In this document: piece after piece, positions 8,684-16,886 of the stretch | Position numbering within the stretch: the stretch's first letter is position 1 | How the letters are laid out: each line of letters opens with the position of its first letter | Source: Treponema sp. | Lineage (GTDB): Bacteria; Spirochaetota; Spirochaetia; Treponematales; Treponemataceae | Assembly (NCBI GenBank): GCA_017449285.1 | Contig: JAFSJX010000043.1 | Coordinates: forward strand, 99,514 to 163,513 | Direction of reading: 5' to 3' | DNA: 64,000 nucleotides | Notes under the pieces: model-generated | Databases searched by the model: none | Told to the model about the DNA's origin: nothing | Seen by the model: only the letters and a program-made list of their open reading frames with translations | Made by a program: the position numbers and the translations under genes

Positions 8684-9427
8684 TTAAACACCACGGACGC
8701 TCCCCCATTCGCCCGAAAATGCGCCTGAAATAGTGTCGCCGTTTGCAATGCCCTCAAAGTGTTCCGAACGTCTTATCGAATGGTGGACTGTCTGTATTTT
8801 GCCAAAGAAAACATGCGTTTCGTCAGGCGGCGGATGCAAATCGGCATTGACCATGCGCAGACGCAACTTGTCGTCAAAGAGCGTTCCTTCGTAAGACTCT
8901 GTCGCATAGCCACCATTTACAAAGGTCGTTCTGACGGAAGCCGTCACCGTATTTCCCCGCACGCTCTCGATGATGAGATATTGCGTCATGATTTCATCCG
9001 AGCGCATATAGTAGCCGACAATCGTTGATTTTTTTTCTGCGGTCTGCCATGCGCACATTTCTTTTGTTTCGCTTTTGCCAGCAACAGATGGCAGCGCAGG
9101 CTTTTTCAGTTCGTCCGTTGCTTCGCCCGCCTTTATGCGATTTGTCTGGAGAATTGAAGCCATGCGATCCGACGAGATGGTGACGGATGTCTGCTCTTCC
9201 TGCACAGAGGTTTCCGTTTCATCCTCTTCTATTACAACCGCCTCTTCTTCCAGTTCGATTTTGCAACCACATTCTGAGCAAAAAAGGTCGTCTGCTTCAA
9301 GCGGAGAACCACAGTTCGTGCAAAAGCGGGTGATTTTTTGCCCGTTTGTGGAGGCCGCTTCTTCTTTCTGCATGGCGTTTTCTGACTGCGGTGTTTGTGC
9401 TGACTGCGAGGTGAAAAAATCCATCAT
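8684..9427 (-). CDS. Zinc-ribbon protein, last gene of the AAA+ unit
   Basis: A 247-residue protein with a zinc ribbon at C36, C39, C50 and C53 (CTNCG...CSECG), an acidic linker (about 57-80) and a C-terminal domain of about 110 residues rich in beta-strands that I do not recognise. Its ATG overlaps the stop of the triple AAA+ gene as ATGA, so translation is coupled and the products probably work together. The AAA+ protein also begins with a C4 zinc ribbon, suggesting a shared tethering or substrate-recognition device. Function unknown. Confidence 0.85.
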   Translation of the reverse strand: MMDFFTSQSAQTPQSENAMQKEEAASTNGQKITRFCTNCGSPLEADDLFCSECGCKIELEEEAVVIEEDETETSVQEEQTSVTISSDRMASILQTNRIKAGEATDELKKPALPSVAGKSETKEMCAWQTAEKKSTIVGYYMRSDEIMTQYLIIESVRGNTVTASVRTTFVNGGYATESYEGTLFDDKLRLRMVNADLHPPPDETHVFFGKIQTVHHSIRRSEHFEGIANGDTISGAFSGEWGSVRGV

Positions 9428-12024
9428 ACGCCGACCGTTCCTTCATCAAGCACAAAATCTTCGCCCGTGATGGTCGTAAGCGTACTTTTGGTGCGTTCTG
9501 CTTGGGGCAAGGAAATGACGCGGGAATTTTTTTTGCGCACCACCATGTCGAAAAATTTTCTGATAGTGCGTCCGTTCGCAAAATTACGGGTTCTGTTTTC
9601 CCACAAGTGCGTGATGAACTTTTTCGCAATCTCCTGCGCCTCTTTGGTGAGCGTAAGCCGCTCTTTTTTTGCGTAGAGGCAGAACAGTTCGTATAACTCG
9701 CCCTCGCCATAGTCGTCAATGTGGATATGGTGCGTGAACCGACTTGCCAAGCCTTCGTTCGTCGCCATCCACTCGTTCATCTTGCCCTCGTAGCCCGCCA
9801 CAACCACGATGAATTTTCCGCGGTCATCTTCCATGCGCTTCATCAGCGTGTCCGTCGCCTCGTGCCCAAAATCGTCCGTGGCGAGCGCATACACTTCGTC
9901 GATAAAAAGAATGCCACCCGTCGCGTCATCGCAAAGTCGCTGCATGTTCTGTGCCGTATGACCCACATACTTCGCCACAATTTTGCTTCGCTCGCACTCA
10001 ATAACCTTGTCGCTCGAAAGCAAGCCTATTGCATGGAACAGTTTTCCCAAAATACGCGCCACGGTCGTCTTTCCAGTGCCGGGGTTTCCCGTAAGCGCGA
10101 TGTGAATTTCTGGCTTTTTGGGATTCTGGCCCAGTTTTTCCATTTCCCGGTTGATTTGAATTGTTTCGTAGAGTTCCCGCACCGCTTTTTTCACTTTTTC
10201 CATGCCGACAAGTTCGTTCAACTCGGCAAACACGTCCTGCACAGTGAGCGTTTTCTGTTCTTCATACGGAATGTCAGAAGCGCAAATAGTCATCAGCGTT
10301 TCTTTTGTAAGCGATTCCGGCGAAAGATGTGAAATCCGCGAATCCATACGGAGTTTTATCGTGTCAAAGAGATTGCGCACGGCTCTTGCGTTGGCAAAAT
10401 CCTTTCCCTTGTTTTTGCACAACTCTTCTATTGCAAACCGTGCCGTTTTTTCCGCATCGTCAGTTCCTGAAAAAACAAACTGCGCTTTTTTCACCTGCAA
10501 GCACAAAATGGCAAACAGTTCGTCCGCCATGTAGTCGTCAATGTGGATTTTATGCTCAAAACGGCTTTCAAGACCGGGGTTCATGCGCAGAAAATCCTGC
10601 ATCTCGTTCTGGTAGCCCGCCGCAATCACCACAAATTTGCCGCGGTCATCTTCCATGCGCTTTAGGAGCGTTCCCACTGCCTCGCTTCCATAAGAATTCG
10701 CACTGCCGTCCGTTCCCGCAAGATAATACGCCTCATCAATGAACAGCACGCCGCCCATCGCCTTGTCGCACAGTTCGTTCACCTTATCCTTGGTCTGCCC
10801 CACGAAGCCCGCCGTCATGTCAAGTCCGCCCGTCTCAACAACCTTGTCGCTCGGCAAAAGTTGCATGGCATAAAACAACTTTCCCAAAATGCGGGCAACG
10901 GTCGTTTTTCCCGTGCCAGGATTTCCCGTAAGAACCATGTGGACTTTGGGATTTTCTGCCGTGAGCCCAAGTGATTTTCGCCTTTGGTTGTTCTGAATCG
11001 ACTGCGCAAGGCTTCGCACGGCCTTTTTTACGCTTTCCATGCCAATCAGTTCGTCAAGAAGGTCAAGAATTTCTTCCACGGTGCGAGGCTTTTTCGTCAC
11101 TGGCAGGTCATCAATCTCAATCCGCTTTAAATCTTCCGCCGTCAAGTCTGATTTTTTGCTGAGGCGGGCAGCCTGTTTTTCGGTAATCGTGCGCAGGATG
11201 TCTTTTTCCACGAGCCAGCCGTTTTTGTAGGGGAAATCGTGATGCTTTGCTTCCTGCACGCACAGAAGAAGAGAGTTTTGCACATCATCAGAATAGACAA
11301 AGCCATTTTCGTGCAGTTTCTTTTCAAGGATTTTCGTAAGATTTTCATCGCTTATCGGCGGAAAGTCATAAAAAGTCACAAGATCAGAAAGTTCGCTCTT
11401 CTCCGTAAAAAAATCGTCCAGTTCTTTCTGCATACCAAGCAATATACATACCGTTCCGGATTTTTGCTCCGTCAGCCCCAGCAGAAGTTCATGCAGATAG
11501 TTTTTGTCATCGTGAACCTCGTCAATCAAAAACACGCCCAGTTTTTGCCCGGAAAGATATGACGCAATTTGCGTGTCGGTCGCGTACTGCCGCTGCAATT
11601 TGTGCGCCGTTGTCCGCGCCACCGAGCCTGAAGAAAGACACTGCGATTTTTTGAGCAACGCAATAAAGCATTCCGCCACGAGCGACTTTCCCGTGCCCGT
11701 CTCGCCACGGAATACCAGCACATTGGTGTTCTCGCTTACAGGCATCCCGATTTTCTTCTGCTTCTGCCGAATGATGAGCGTGTTTACGAACATCTGCAAG
11801 CGCGCGCGGATTTCTTCAAGCCCGATGTAGTCCAAACCGATATTTCCCGAAGCCGATTTATCCGGCTCCCGTGCGCTAGAATTTGGGGAGACTGTCTGAT
11901 TTTGAGGAACGACTGGCTTTTCTTCTTGTGGCGCATTTTGTTCGGGCAAGCGCGTTCCGCACAGACGGCAGAATTTTGCAAGAGGTCGGTTTTGTTCGGC
12001 ACAGGCAGGGCAGGAATTGGACAT
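9424..12024 (-). CDS. Triple AAA+ ATPase with N-terminal zinc ribbon (CbbX/SpoVK/EccA-like)
   Basis: An 866-residue ATPase. Cysteines 5, 8, 19 and 22 form a zinc ribbon. Three AAA+ modules follow: Walker A GETGTGKS at 107-114 with Walker B FLIDE at 165-169; GNPGTGKT at 367-374 with LFIDE at 427-431; and GNPGTGKT at 646-653 with LFIDE at 706-710. Modules 2 and 3 are near copies, each starting with ELxGMExVKKAVR and carrying a GLxSRF arginine-finger segment; they belong to the CbbX/SpoVK/EccA clade of remodelling ATPases. Module 1 is divergent. The start codon overlaps the ankyrin gene stop as TAATG. Role inferred: remodelling a protein complex, possibly one anchored by the ankyrin protein. Confidence 0.93.
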   Translation of the reverse strand: MSNSCPACAEQNRPLAKFCRLCGTRLPEQNAPQEEKPVVPQNQTVSPNSSAREPDKSASGNIGLDYIGLEEIRARLQMFVNTLIIRQKQKKIGMPVSENTNVLVFRGETGTGKSLVAECFIALLKKSQCLSSGSVARTTAHKLQRQYATDTQIASYLSGQKLGVFLIDEVHDDKNYLHELLLGLTEQKSGTVCILLGMQKELDDFFTEKSELSDLVTFYDFPPISDENLTKILEKKLHENGFVYSDDVQNSLLLCVQEAKHHDFPYKNGWLVEKDILRTITEKQAARLSKKSDLTAEDLKRIEIDDLPVTKKPRTVEEILDLLDELIGMESVKKAVRSLAQSIQNNQRRKSLGLTAENPKVHMVLTGNPGTGKTTVARILGKLFYAMQLLPSDKVVETGGLDMTAGFVGQTKDKVNELCDKAMGGVLFIDEAYYLAGTDGSANSYGSEAVGTLLKRMEDDRGKFVVIAAGYQNEMQDFLRMNPGLESRFEHKIHIDDYMADELFAILCLQVKKAQFVFSGTDDAEKTARFAIEELCKNKGKDFANARAVRNLFDTIKLRMDSRISHLSPESLTKETLMTICASDIPYEEQKTLTVQDVFAELNELVGMEKVKKAVRELYETIQINREMEKLGQNPKKPEIHIALTGNPGTGKTTVARILGKLFHAIGLLSSDKVIECERSKIVAKYVGHTAQNMQRLCDDATGGILFIDEVYALATDDFGHEATDTLMKRMEDDRGKFIVVVAGYEGKMNEWMATNEGLASRFTHHIHIDDYGEGELYELFCLYAKKERLTLTKEAQEIAKKFITHLWENRTRNFANGRTIRKFFDMVVRKKNSRVISLPQAERTKSTLTTITGEDFVLDEGTVGV

Positions 12025-14648
12025 TATTTGGCACCAGCGCGACGGAGAATAGCAATCATTTCGTTATTCTGTTTTTTTCTTGCTACTGAAAGAGCTGTTT
12101 CTCCACCATTTGTTTTTGCATTTACATCCGCACCTGCTTTTATAAGCATGTCAATAGCAGTTACAAAACCTCCAGCAGCCGCTCTCATGAGTGCGGTTCC
12201 ACCAGAATTGTTTTTTGCGTTTACATTCGCACCCGCTTTTATAAGCAAGTCAGCAGAATCCTTAACATGACTCTTAACAGCATCCCTGGCAGAAGCACTG
12301 GTCATACCCCCGGGAATTACGAGCGTAACAGCCCACATTAATGGTGTATCGCCAGAATTGTCTTTTGCATTTACATCTGCTCCTGCTTTTAAAAGCAATT
12401 CTGTATATTCTCTATTCCATGCTTCTCCTTTAGCAGAATGCATAACTGCATACATGAGTGGGGTTCGCCCTTGCTCATCTTTCTTATTTACTTTCACTCC
12501 TGCTTTTAAGAGTGCCGTTGCCTGTTCTATGTTGTTTTGCTTTACAGCCTTAAAAAACTCTTGCTGGCGGGATTCGCTTAAAACACAGCCTCTCACAATG
12601 AAAAAAACAACACCTAAGGCAATAAGCGAAAAAATGAGGCAGTTTCTCTTTCGTTTTTTAGCAATAGCCTCCCGTATTCTTCGCTCTTCTTCCCTCTGCG
12701 CCTCTTCCTTTTTCCTTCGTTCTTCTTCCTTTTTCCTTCGTTCTTCTTCCTGTTTCCTCTGCTCCTCTTCCTTTTTCTTTCGTTCCTGCTCTCTCCGTTC
12801 TTCTTCCTGTTTTCGTTCTTTTTCCTGTATCTCGCAGCGAGCTTCTTCTACAGCATCATCAAGAGCACTTTCAAATCCCATTATCCAGAAACCACGACAC
12901 GCCCATTCTTGCAAAATAGAAAAACAATTTCTGCGCTCAATTCCATCAGATTTAGCTCGAAATGCTTCAATTTCACGACGAACTGCAGGATGATTAATCA
13001 ACTCGACTTCTTCATTCAGCTTGTTCTTATAATCAGTTATTACTTCTTCCGTTCTCTCCTTGATTCGCTGACAAACTGATTTTTTTATTCTTTCAAGAAT
13101 AATTTCCCACAAACTTTCGAGTCTCTTATCACAGGTTGCTTTAATTGCAAAATAAGTGTTACCGGTGACTCCAACAATCAGTTCCTCTAATAGTTTTAGA
13201 CAGTCTTCATCCGCACCAGAAGCGTGTAGTTTTAAAGCCTGATTATATTTGTCCCAAAATCCAGAAACTTCCTCTTGTGACTTAGGAATACTGCAGTAGT
13301 ATGGAAATGGATACAAAGAAAAAAAGGCAGAAGAAACAGCATCGTCAAAGACTTTCTTGAAATCAGGAAGTTTTTTCTCGCTCAAATCTCTGATTGTAAA
13401 ATAGTCCTTATCCCTAAAATCAGCCAAATTCGGCAACTGTTGTTTTAAATTCTCAAAACGATTATGCCAAGATGCAAGAGACTCGGTTTCAGCAGAAGAA
13501 ATATACACATATGTGTCACTTGAGATAATGCACAATTTTTCCAACTGAGCGGCATATTCGGATGTAATTTCAGGTATAAGCTCATCCCTTAGTCGCAGAA
13601 TCAGCGCATCAATCTGCTCCCACAGCGACTCAAAATTTTTATCGTTGCTCGCTTTTAGCGCAAAGTTCTTATCGGCGCGGATAAGTCTTTCCAAAATAGA
13701 TAATGCTTCATTGTCTTTTCCTAAAAAATGAAGTTCTTTAGCCTGTTCGTAGCCTGCAAGCAGATTCTTTTCTGAAAGCTGATATGCCGTTCTGCTTGCT
13801 TTCTCTGCTTCAAGCAGTTTTGTATTGGATTCATCGGATTTGTTTTCTACAAGACAATCGTTGCTCTCAATCAAGCGAACAAGCCCCAAATAATAATAAA
13901 TCTCAGAAGCAAGCATATCAGCCTCGAAAGAGTGTCCAATATCAGAATCAATATACTTTGCGGCGTTATAAAATGCCTCTTCCGCCTTATCAACATCAAT
14001 CACATTGCTGAATTTCCCCGCTCCGAACAGGTAAATCTGACCAAGCAAATTCCAAGAAATAAAGTCCGTCTTGTTCTTTTCTACAGCACCTTTGCAATCT
14101 TCCAACGCCTCTTCATAATAACCTCTGCTGTAATTGTTGAGCGCACGGCGGAAGAGTTCGCGGCTCTGAGTAAGAAGCGGATTGTTCACAATGTCGTGGA
14201 TTTCGTCAAGTTTTGAGCAGATGCGATCTGACATGGCATCAAGTTTGTTGCTGACCATGCCAAAGCCTAAGTTGAGCGTGTTATTGACCGCATTAAAACT
14301 ATGCCGGAATGTTTGCGCGAGCATCGTCTGTGACGCGACAACCGCATAAGTACTCTGGCGAATATCGCTTCTTATTCCCAGCGTCATTTCCTGAATCGCA
14401 TTTGTGTTCGTTTGAATGTCGCTTCTGATTCCTTGTTGCATATTGAGTGTGGCATTAGTTCCTGCAACATACATACCTTGCAAGTCGTGGATTGCAGCGA
14501 TATTTTCCTGAAGACCATTATTTAAGTCTGTTCCCATATTGCGGACTGCATGAGTAGTAGCCACTCCCGTGGCTTCAAGTGCGCTGAGCCGATTTTTTAC
14601 CGCAACTTCATAAGAAGTGCTTCCGCGATAGTAATCATAATCTGACAT
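12024..14648 (-). CDS. TPR-like / coiled-coil / transmembrane / ankyrin repeat protein
   Basis: An 874-residue multidomain protein. The first ~150 residues are Asn/Gln/Thr-rich helices reminiscent of a filament- or phage-tail-like coil. A TPR-like region follows (about 160-330: LFRRALNNYSRGYYEEALEDCKGAV), then an unrecognised helical region with an internal repeat (NKDFALKASNDK... and NTYFAIKATCDK...). A long charged coiled coil of E/K/R repeats spans about 602-666, one membrane helix 670-687, and at least three ankyrin repeats 694-874 (LLLKAGADVNAKDNSGDTPL type). There is no signal peptide. The helix would place the two halves on opposite sides of the inner membrane. It is coupled to the AAA+ gene downstream and 10 nt from the Sel1-like gene upstream. 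Confidence 0.9.
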   Translation of the reverse strand: MSDYDYYRGSTSYEVAVKNRLSALEATGVATTHAVRNMGTDLNNGLQENIAAIHDLQGMYVAGTNATLNMQQGIRSDIQTNTNAIQEMTLGIRSDIRQSTYAVVASQTMLAQTFRHSFNAVNNTLNLGFGMVSNKLDAMSDRICSKLDEIHDIVNNPLLTQSRELFRRALNNYSRGYYEEALEDCKGAVEKNKTDFISWNLLGQIYLFGAGKFSNVIDVDKAEEAFYNAAKYIDSDIGHSFEADMLASEIYYYLGLVRLIESNDCLVENKSDESNTKLLEAEKASRTAYQLSEKNLLAGYEQAKELHFLGKDNEALSILERLIRADKNFALKASNDKNFESLWEQIDALILRLRDELIPEITSEYAAQLEKLCIISSDTYVYISSAETESLASWHNRFENLKQQLPNLADFRDKDYFTIRDLSEKKLPDFKKVFDDAVSSAFFSLYPFPYYCSIPKSQEEVSGFWDKYNQALKLHASGADEDCLKLLEELIVGVTGNTYFAIKATCDKRLESLWEIILERIKKSVCQRIKERTEEVITDYKNKLNEEVELINHPAVRREIEAFRAKSDGIERRNCFSILQEWACRGFWIMGFESALDDAVEEARCEIQEKERKQEEERREQERKKKEEEQRKQEEERRKKEEERRKKEEAQREEERRIREAIAKKRKRNCLIFSLIALGVVFFIVRGCVLSESRQQEFFKAVKQNNIEQATALLKAGVKVNKKDEQGRTPLMYAVMHSAKGEAWNREYTELLLKAGADVNAKDNSGDTPLMWAVTLVIPGGMTSASARDAVKSHVKDSADLLIKAGANVNAKNNSGGTALMRAAAGGFVTAIDMLIKAGADVNAKTNGGETALSVARKKQNNEMIAILRRAGAK

Positions 14649-14658
14649 AAAGGACTCC

Positions 14659-14868
14659 TTAAATCAATTTCATTATTAGATTTATTTTCTGGATGAGTTC
14701 TGAGGCTTTTTCATGTCCAAGGTCTGCCGCTTTTAGCCACCATTCAACGGCTTTTTTAATGTCCTGCTCAACACCCTCGCCATTCTGGTAGCAGTTGCCA
14801 AGTTGATAGAGTGCTTCGGCATCGCCCTGTTCTGCGGATTTTTTCAGTGATTCAATGTTTTGCTCCAT
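14659..14868 (-). CDS. Sel1-like repeat mini-protein
   Basis: A 69-residue protein carrying about one and a half Sel1-like (SLR) repeats: AEQGDAEALYQLGNCYQNG followed by AVEWWLKAADLGHEKAS. Sel1 repeats are TPR-like protein-interaction helices. It is the first gene of the four-gene unit, and only 10 nt separate its stop from the ankyrin-protein start. So short a solenoid probably serves as an adaptor or docks on another repeat protein; this is inference. Confidence 0.85.
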   Translation of the reverse strand: MEQNIESLKKSAEQGDAEALYQLGNCYQNGEGVEQDIKKAVEWWLKAADLGHEKASELIQKINLIMKLI

Positions 14869-15000
14869 AATTTCACGTCCTGAATTATTTCAATGTGTTA
14901 AGCAGTTTTGCATTTGCGGTAATAACCTAGACTAGTACAAAAATTGCTCATGCATAGCTTCTACTTTTATTAAATAATCATAACAATATTCTGTTTTTCT

Positions 15001-16230
15001 TTAAATACTTTCATTTATTATTAACACAATATTTAACAATAGCAATGACAGTGTTAATAAATGAAACACGGTCTTTACATTCTTTAGTATTGACATATAT
15101 CTAATATTATTCTTAGGAATCCAAATAAGCCCAATAGTAATAACTGCTGACGTAATATTCAACACGAATAACAACGCAACGCTATTTGTGATAGTTCCTA
15201 ATACTTGAGCACAAATAGGAAATAAAAATGAAATTATCGCAACTAGCATTTGTGTATTGTTCTCTGCAACTATACTTCTTGATTCATACCATTTAAATAA
15301 CTCATTAACATCTGCATCATCGTTCTCCTTTTTCATAGAGACTAATAAATTAAAAATAAAGAACATATTTCCCACAAACCAGGGGAAAACATATGTTGCC
15401 ATATTCTTATTCAGCCAGCCTAAGAAAAATAAAACATAAATAATTATGTTCCATAACAGTAAGGCACCATAAAATAACACAGCCGATAGCCTAAATTCTA
15501 GCACTCCATTACTATTATTTTTAACTTCCTTCTTAGAAATACAATCATATATTGGATACCCAACGCTGGTTAAAAAAACAAAGTTTGACAAGAACCATTT
15601 AGACGCTCTATTAAAATAAGCACCAAAGATATATTCATTATTGTAATCCAAAGCACCAATTAATGAACCAATTAAATTTGGCAATAGGCATATCAACAAT
15701 AGATACAATAAAATATTTTTATCATTTTTGCCTATAAAATCTATAATCCCAAGTAAAAATAACAATCCTGCAATTATACTTGCAAAATAAATATAATATT
15801 CTTGTACAATTATTGCCAATACTACATATACAATGCCCAATAGCACCATAAGCATTTTAGGCAATGATACATAATCATATTTTTTTTCAAGCCTAACTAA
15901 TTTACTAGAGGTAAATATAACCAATGCCTGAACTGTGTTTGCAGCCACATTAATAATCATATTAGGTATAGTTTGCTTTATCGATATTACAAAAAAGAAA
16001 GAAGATACACAGACCCCAAGTATTGCCCAAAATCCAATAAAATAGATTGAGGCTAGAACCAATATAATATCAAAATAGATAGTAAATATTGCCGAATCAG
16101 TATTTGTTCCCGCGGATGATAATACCTTAATAAGTGTAGACAAGATAGTGAATATTACAAAGATATATGGTTTATAATTTTTTCCTTTTACTCGCAGAAA
16201 CAAATCATCAATCATTTCATTATCATTCAA
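15001..16230 (-). CDS. AT-rich polytopic membrane protein
   Basis: A protein of about 409 residues with roughly ten hydrophobic helices spread along its length and a short charged N-terminus; no family recognised. A GGAGG site lies 7 nt before an in-frame TTG at 16230, so I prefer that start over the ATG at 16248, which sits upstream of the GGAGG. Base composition is strikingly AT-rich and codon choice (AAT, ATA, TTA) differs from all neighbours, indicating recent acquisition. A good promoter lies about 150 nt upstream. Gene remnants lie between it and the ABC exporter. A transporter, a sensor membrane anchor or a defence-system membrane effector are all possible. Confidence 0.8.
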   Translation of the reverse strand: MNDNEMIDDLFLRVKGKNYKPYIFVIFTILSTLIKVLSSAGTNTDSAIFTIYFDIILVLASIYFIGFWAILGVCVSSFFFVISIKQTIPNMIINVAANTVQALVIFTSSKLVRLEKKYDYVSLPKMLMVLLGIVYVVLAIIVQEYYIYFASIIAGLLFLLGIIDFIGKNDKNILLYLLLICLLPNLIGSLIGALDYNNEYIFGAYFNRASKWFLSNFVFLTSVGYPIYDCISKKEVKNNSNGVLEFRLSAVLFYGALLLWNIIIYVLFFLGWLNKNMATYVFPWFVGNMFFIFNLLVSMKKENDDADVNELFKWYESRSIVAENNTQMLVAIISFLFPICAQVLGTITNSVALLFVLNITSAVITIGLIWIPKNNIRYMSILKNVKTVFHLLTLSLLLLNIVLIINESI

Positions 16231-16382
16231 AATATATCCTCCAAGCATAAACTTTATTGAACACTTGTTTTTTTTTACCGTTATATTATTCTAGTAAAAC
16301 TTTTTTATTACACGAGTACAGCTTTCTTCCTTGCCACTGCAAAATGTTCTATCAAGGGATTTTCCCACTGTGCCATGATTTT

Positions 16383-16411
16383 ATTATAAGTGGTGTTATA
16401 TGTGGGGTCAA
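16383..16411 (-). promoter_or_regulatory. Promoter TTGACC-17-TATAAT for the AT-rich membrane gene
   Basis: On the minus strand TTGACC (16411-16406), a 17-nt spacer and TATAAT (16388-16383). The predicted transcript runs toward the gene ending at 15001, leaving about 145 nt of leader. Confidence 0.6.
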
Positions 16412-16449
16412 GGCGAAGTTGTAAAATTTAATTTATGGGTCATGTTCGG

Positions 16450-16683
16450 TCAGGCAATTATTTCTTTGTTGTTTTTTGCCAGAAACACCATTGTTCCTAA
16501 ATTAAAAAACAATTCAGTGCTTCTAAATCTATTTTTTAGGACATCATAATTATTTTCTAACCATTCATATTCAGTTTTGTAAACATCATTATCAGGGTAT
16601 GCCAAGTTAAATCCATCATCAATGTCTAAATAACAGTCAATATTTCTTTTTTTTACAATACTGCGTATGCACCATTTGACCTT
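16450..16683 (-). pseudogene. AT-rich coding remnant, 77 codons, no start
   Basis: An open stretch with protein-like composition ends in a stop at 16450-16452 and contains KKRNIDCYLDIDDGFNLAYP and EYEWLENNYDVLK. An in-frame stop at 16684-16686 cuts it off upstream and no plausible start codon with a binding site is present. In a second frame just upstream (ATG at 16709) the DNA reads MRDFFISYRRSNGAYAV, which resembles the start of a TIR domain. One frameshift would join the two, but the downstream part does not look like the rest of a TIR domain. Probably a decayed gene; its family is undetermined. Confidence 0.45.
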
Positions 16684-16723
16684 CTATAACTGATAAAAAA
16701 ATCTCTCATATTGTATCCCATAA

Positions 16724-16882
16724 CCAGCAATTGAGATTTTATACAATCAGGAGCGATTTTTATACGAAAAGAACCGACATATCCTGCTCGCGCTCGAAAA
16801 TATGCAGCCAGAAGTGCGACAATCCATAGAAGACTTGATTTTTACGCTAGAAAAAGCGAAGCCCGCGAAAACTGAACAGTGA
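16724..16882 (+). pseudogene. C-terminal remnant of an XRE-type regulator (likely)
   Basis: 52 codons open from a stop at 16721-16723 to TGA at 16880-16882, without a start codon. The end reads ILLALENMQPEVRQSIEDLI and then a Lys/Ala tail, the kind of C-terminal helix found behind the HTH in many phage-repressor-like regulators of Firmicutes and spirochaetes. Codon use here is GC-richer and normal for this chromosome, unlike the AT-rich block to its left. I read it as the surviving 3' end of a resident regulator gene interrupted by the AT-rich insertion. Confidence 0.45.
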
Positions 16883-16886
16883 TGAT

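Noticed and set aside
12700..12850. Short direct repeats (CTTCGTTCTTCTTCC type) as a regulatory or satellite element
   Set aside because: They encode the Glu/Lys/Arg coiled coil of the ankyrin protein; the repetition is explained by the protein.
16656..16845. Minus-strand reading running into ISYRRSNGAYAV as an intact TIR protein
   Set aside because: It stops after the motif, its upstream part overlaps the more convincing plus-strand regulator remnant, and the next coding stretch is in another frame. Kept only as a note on the remnant.
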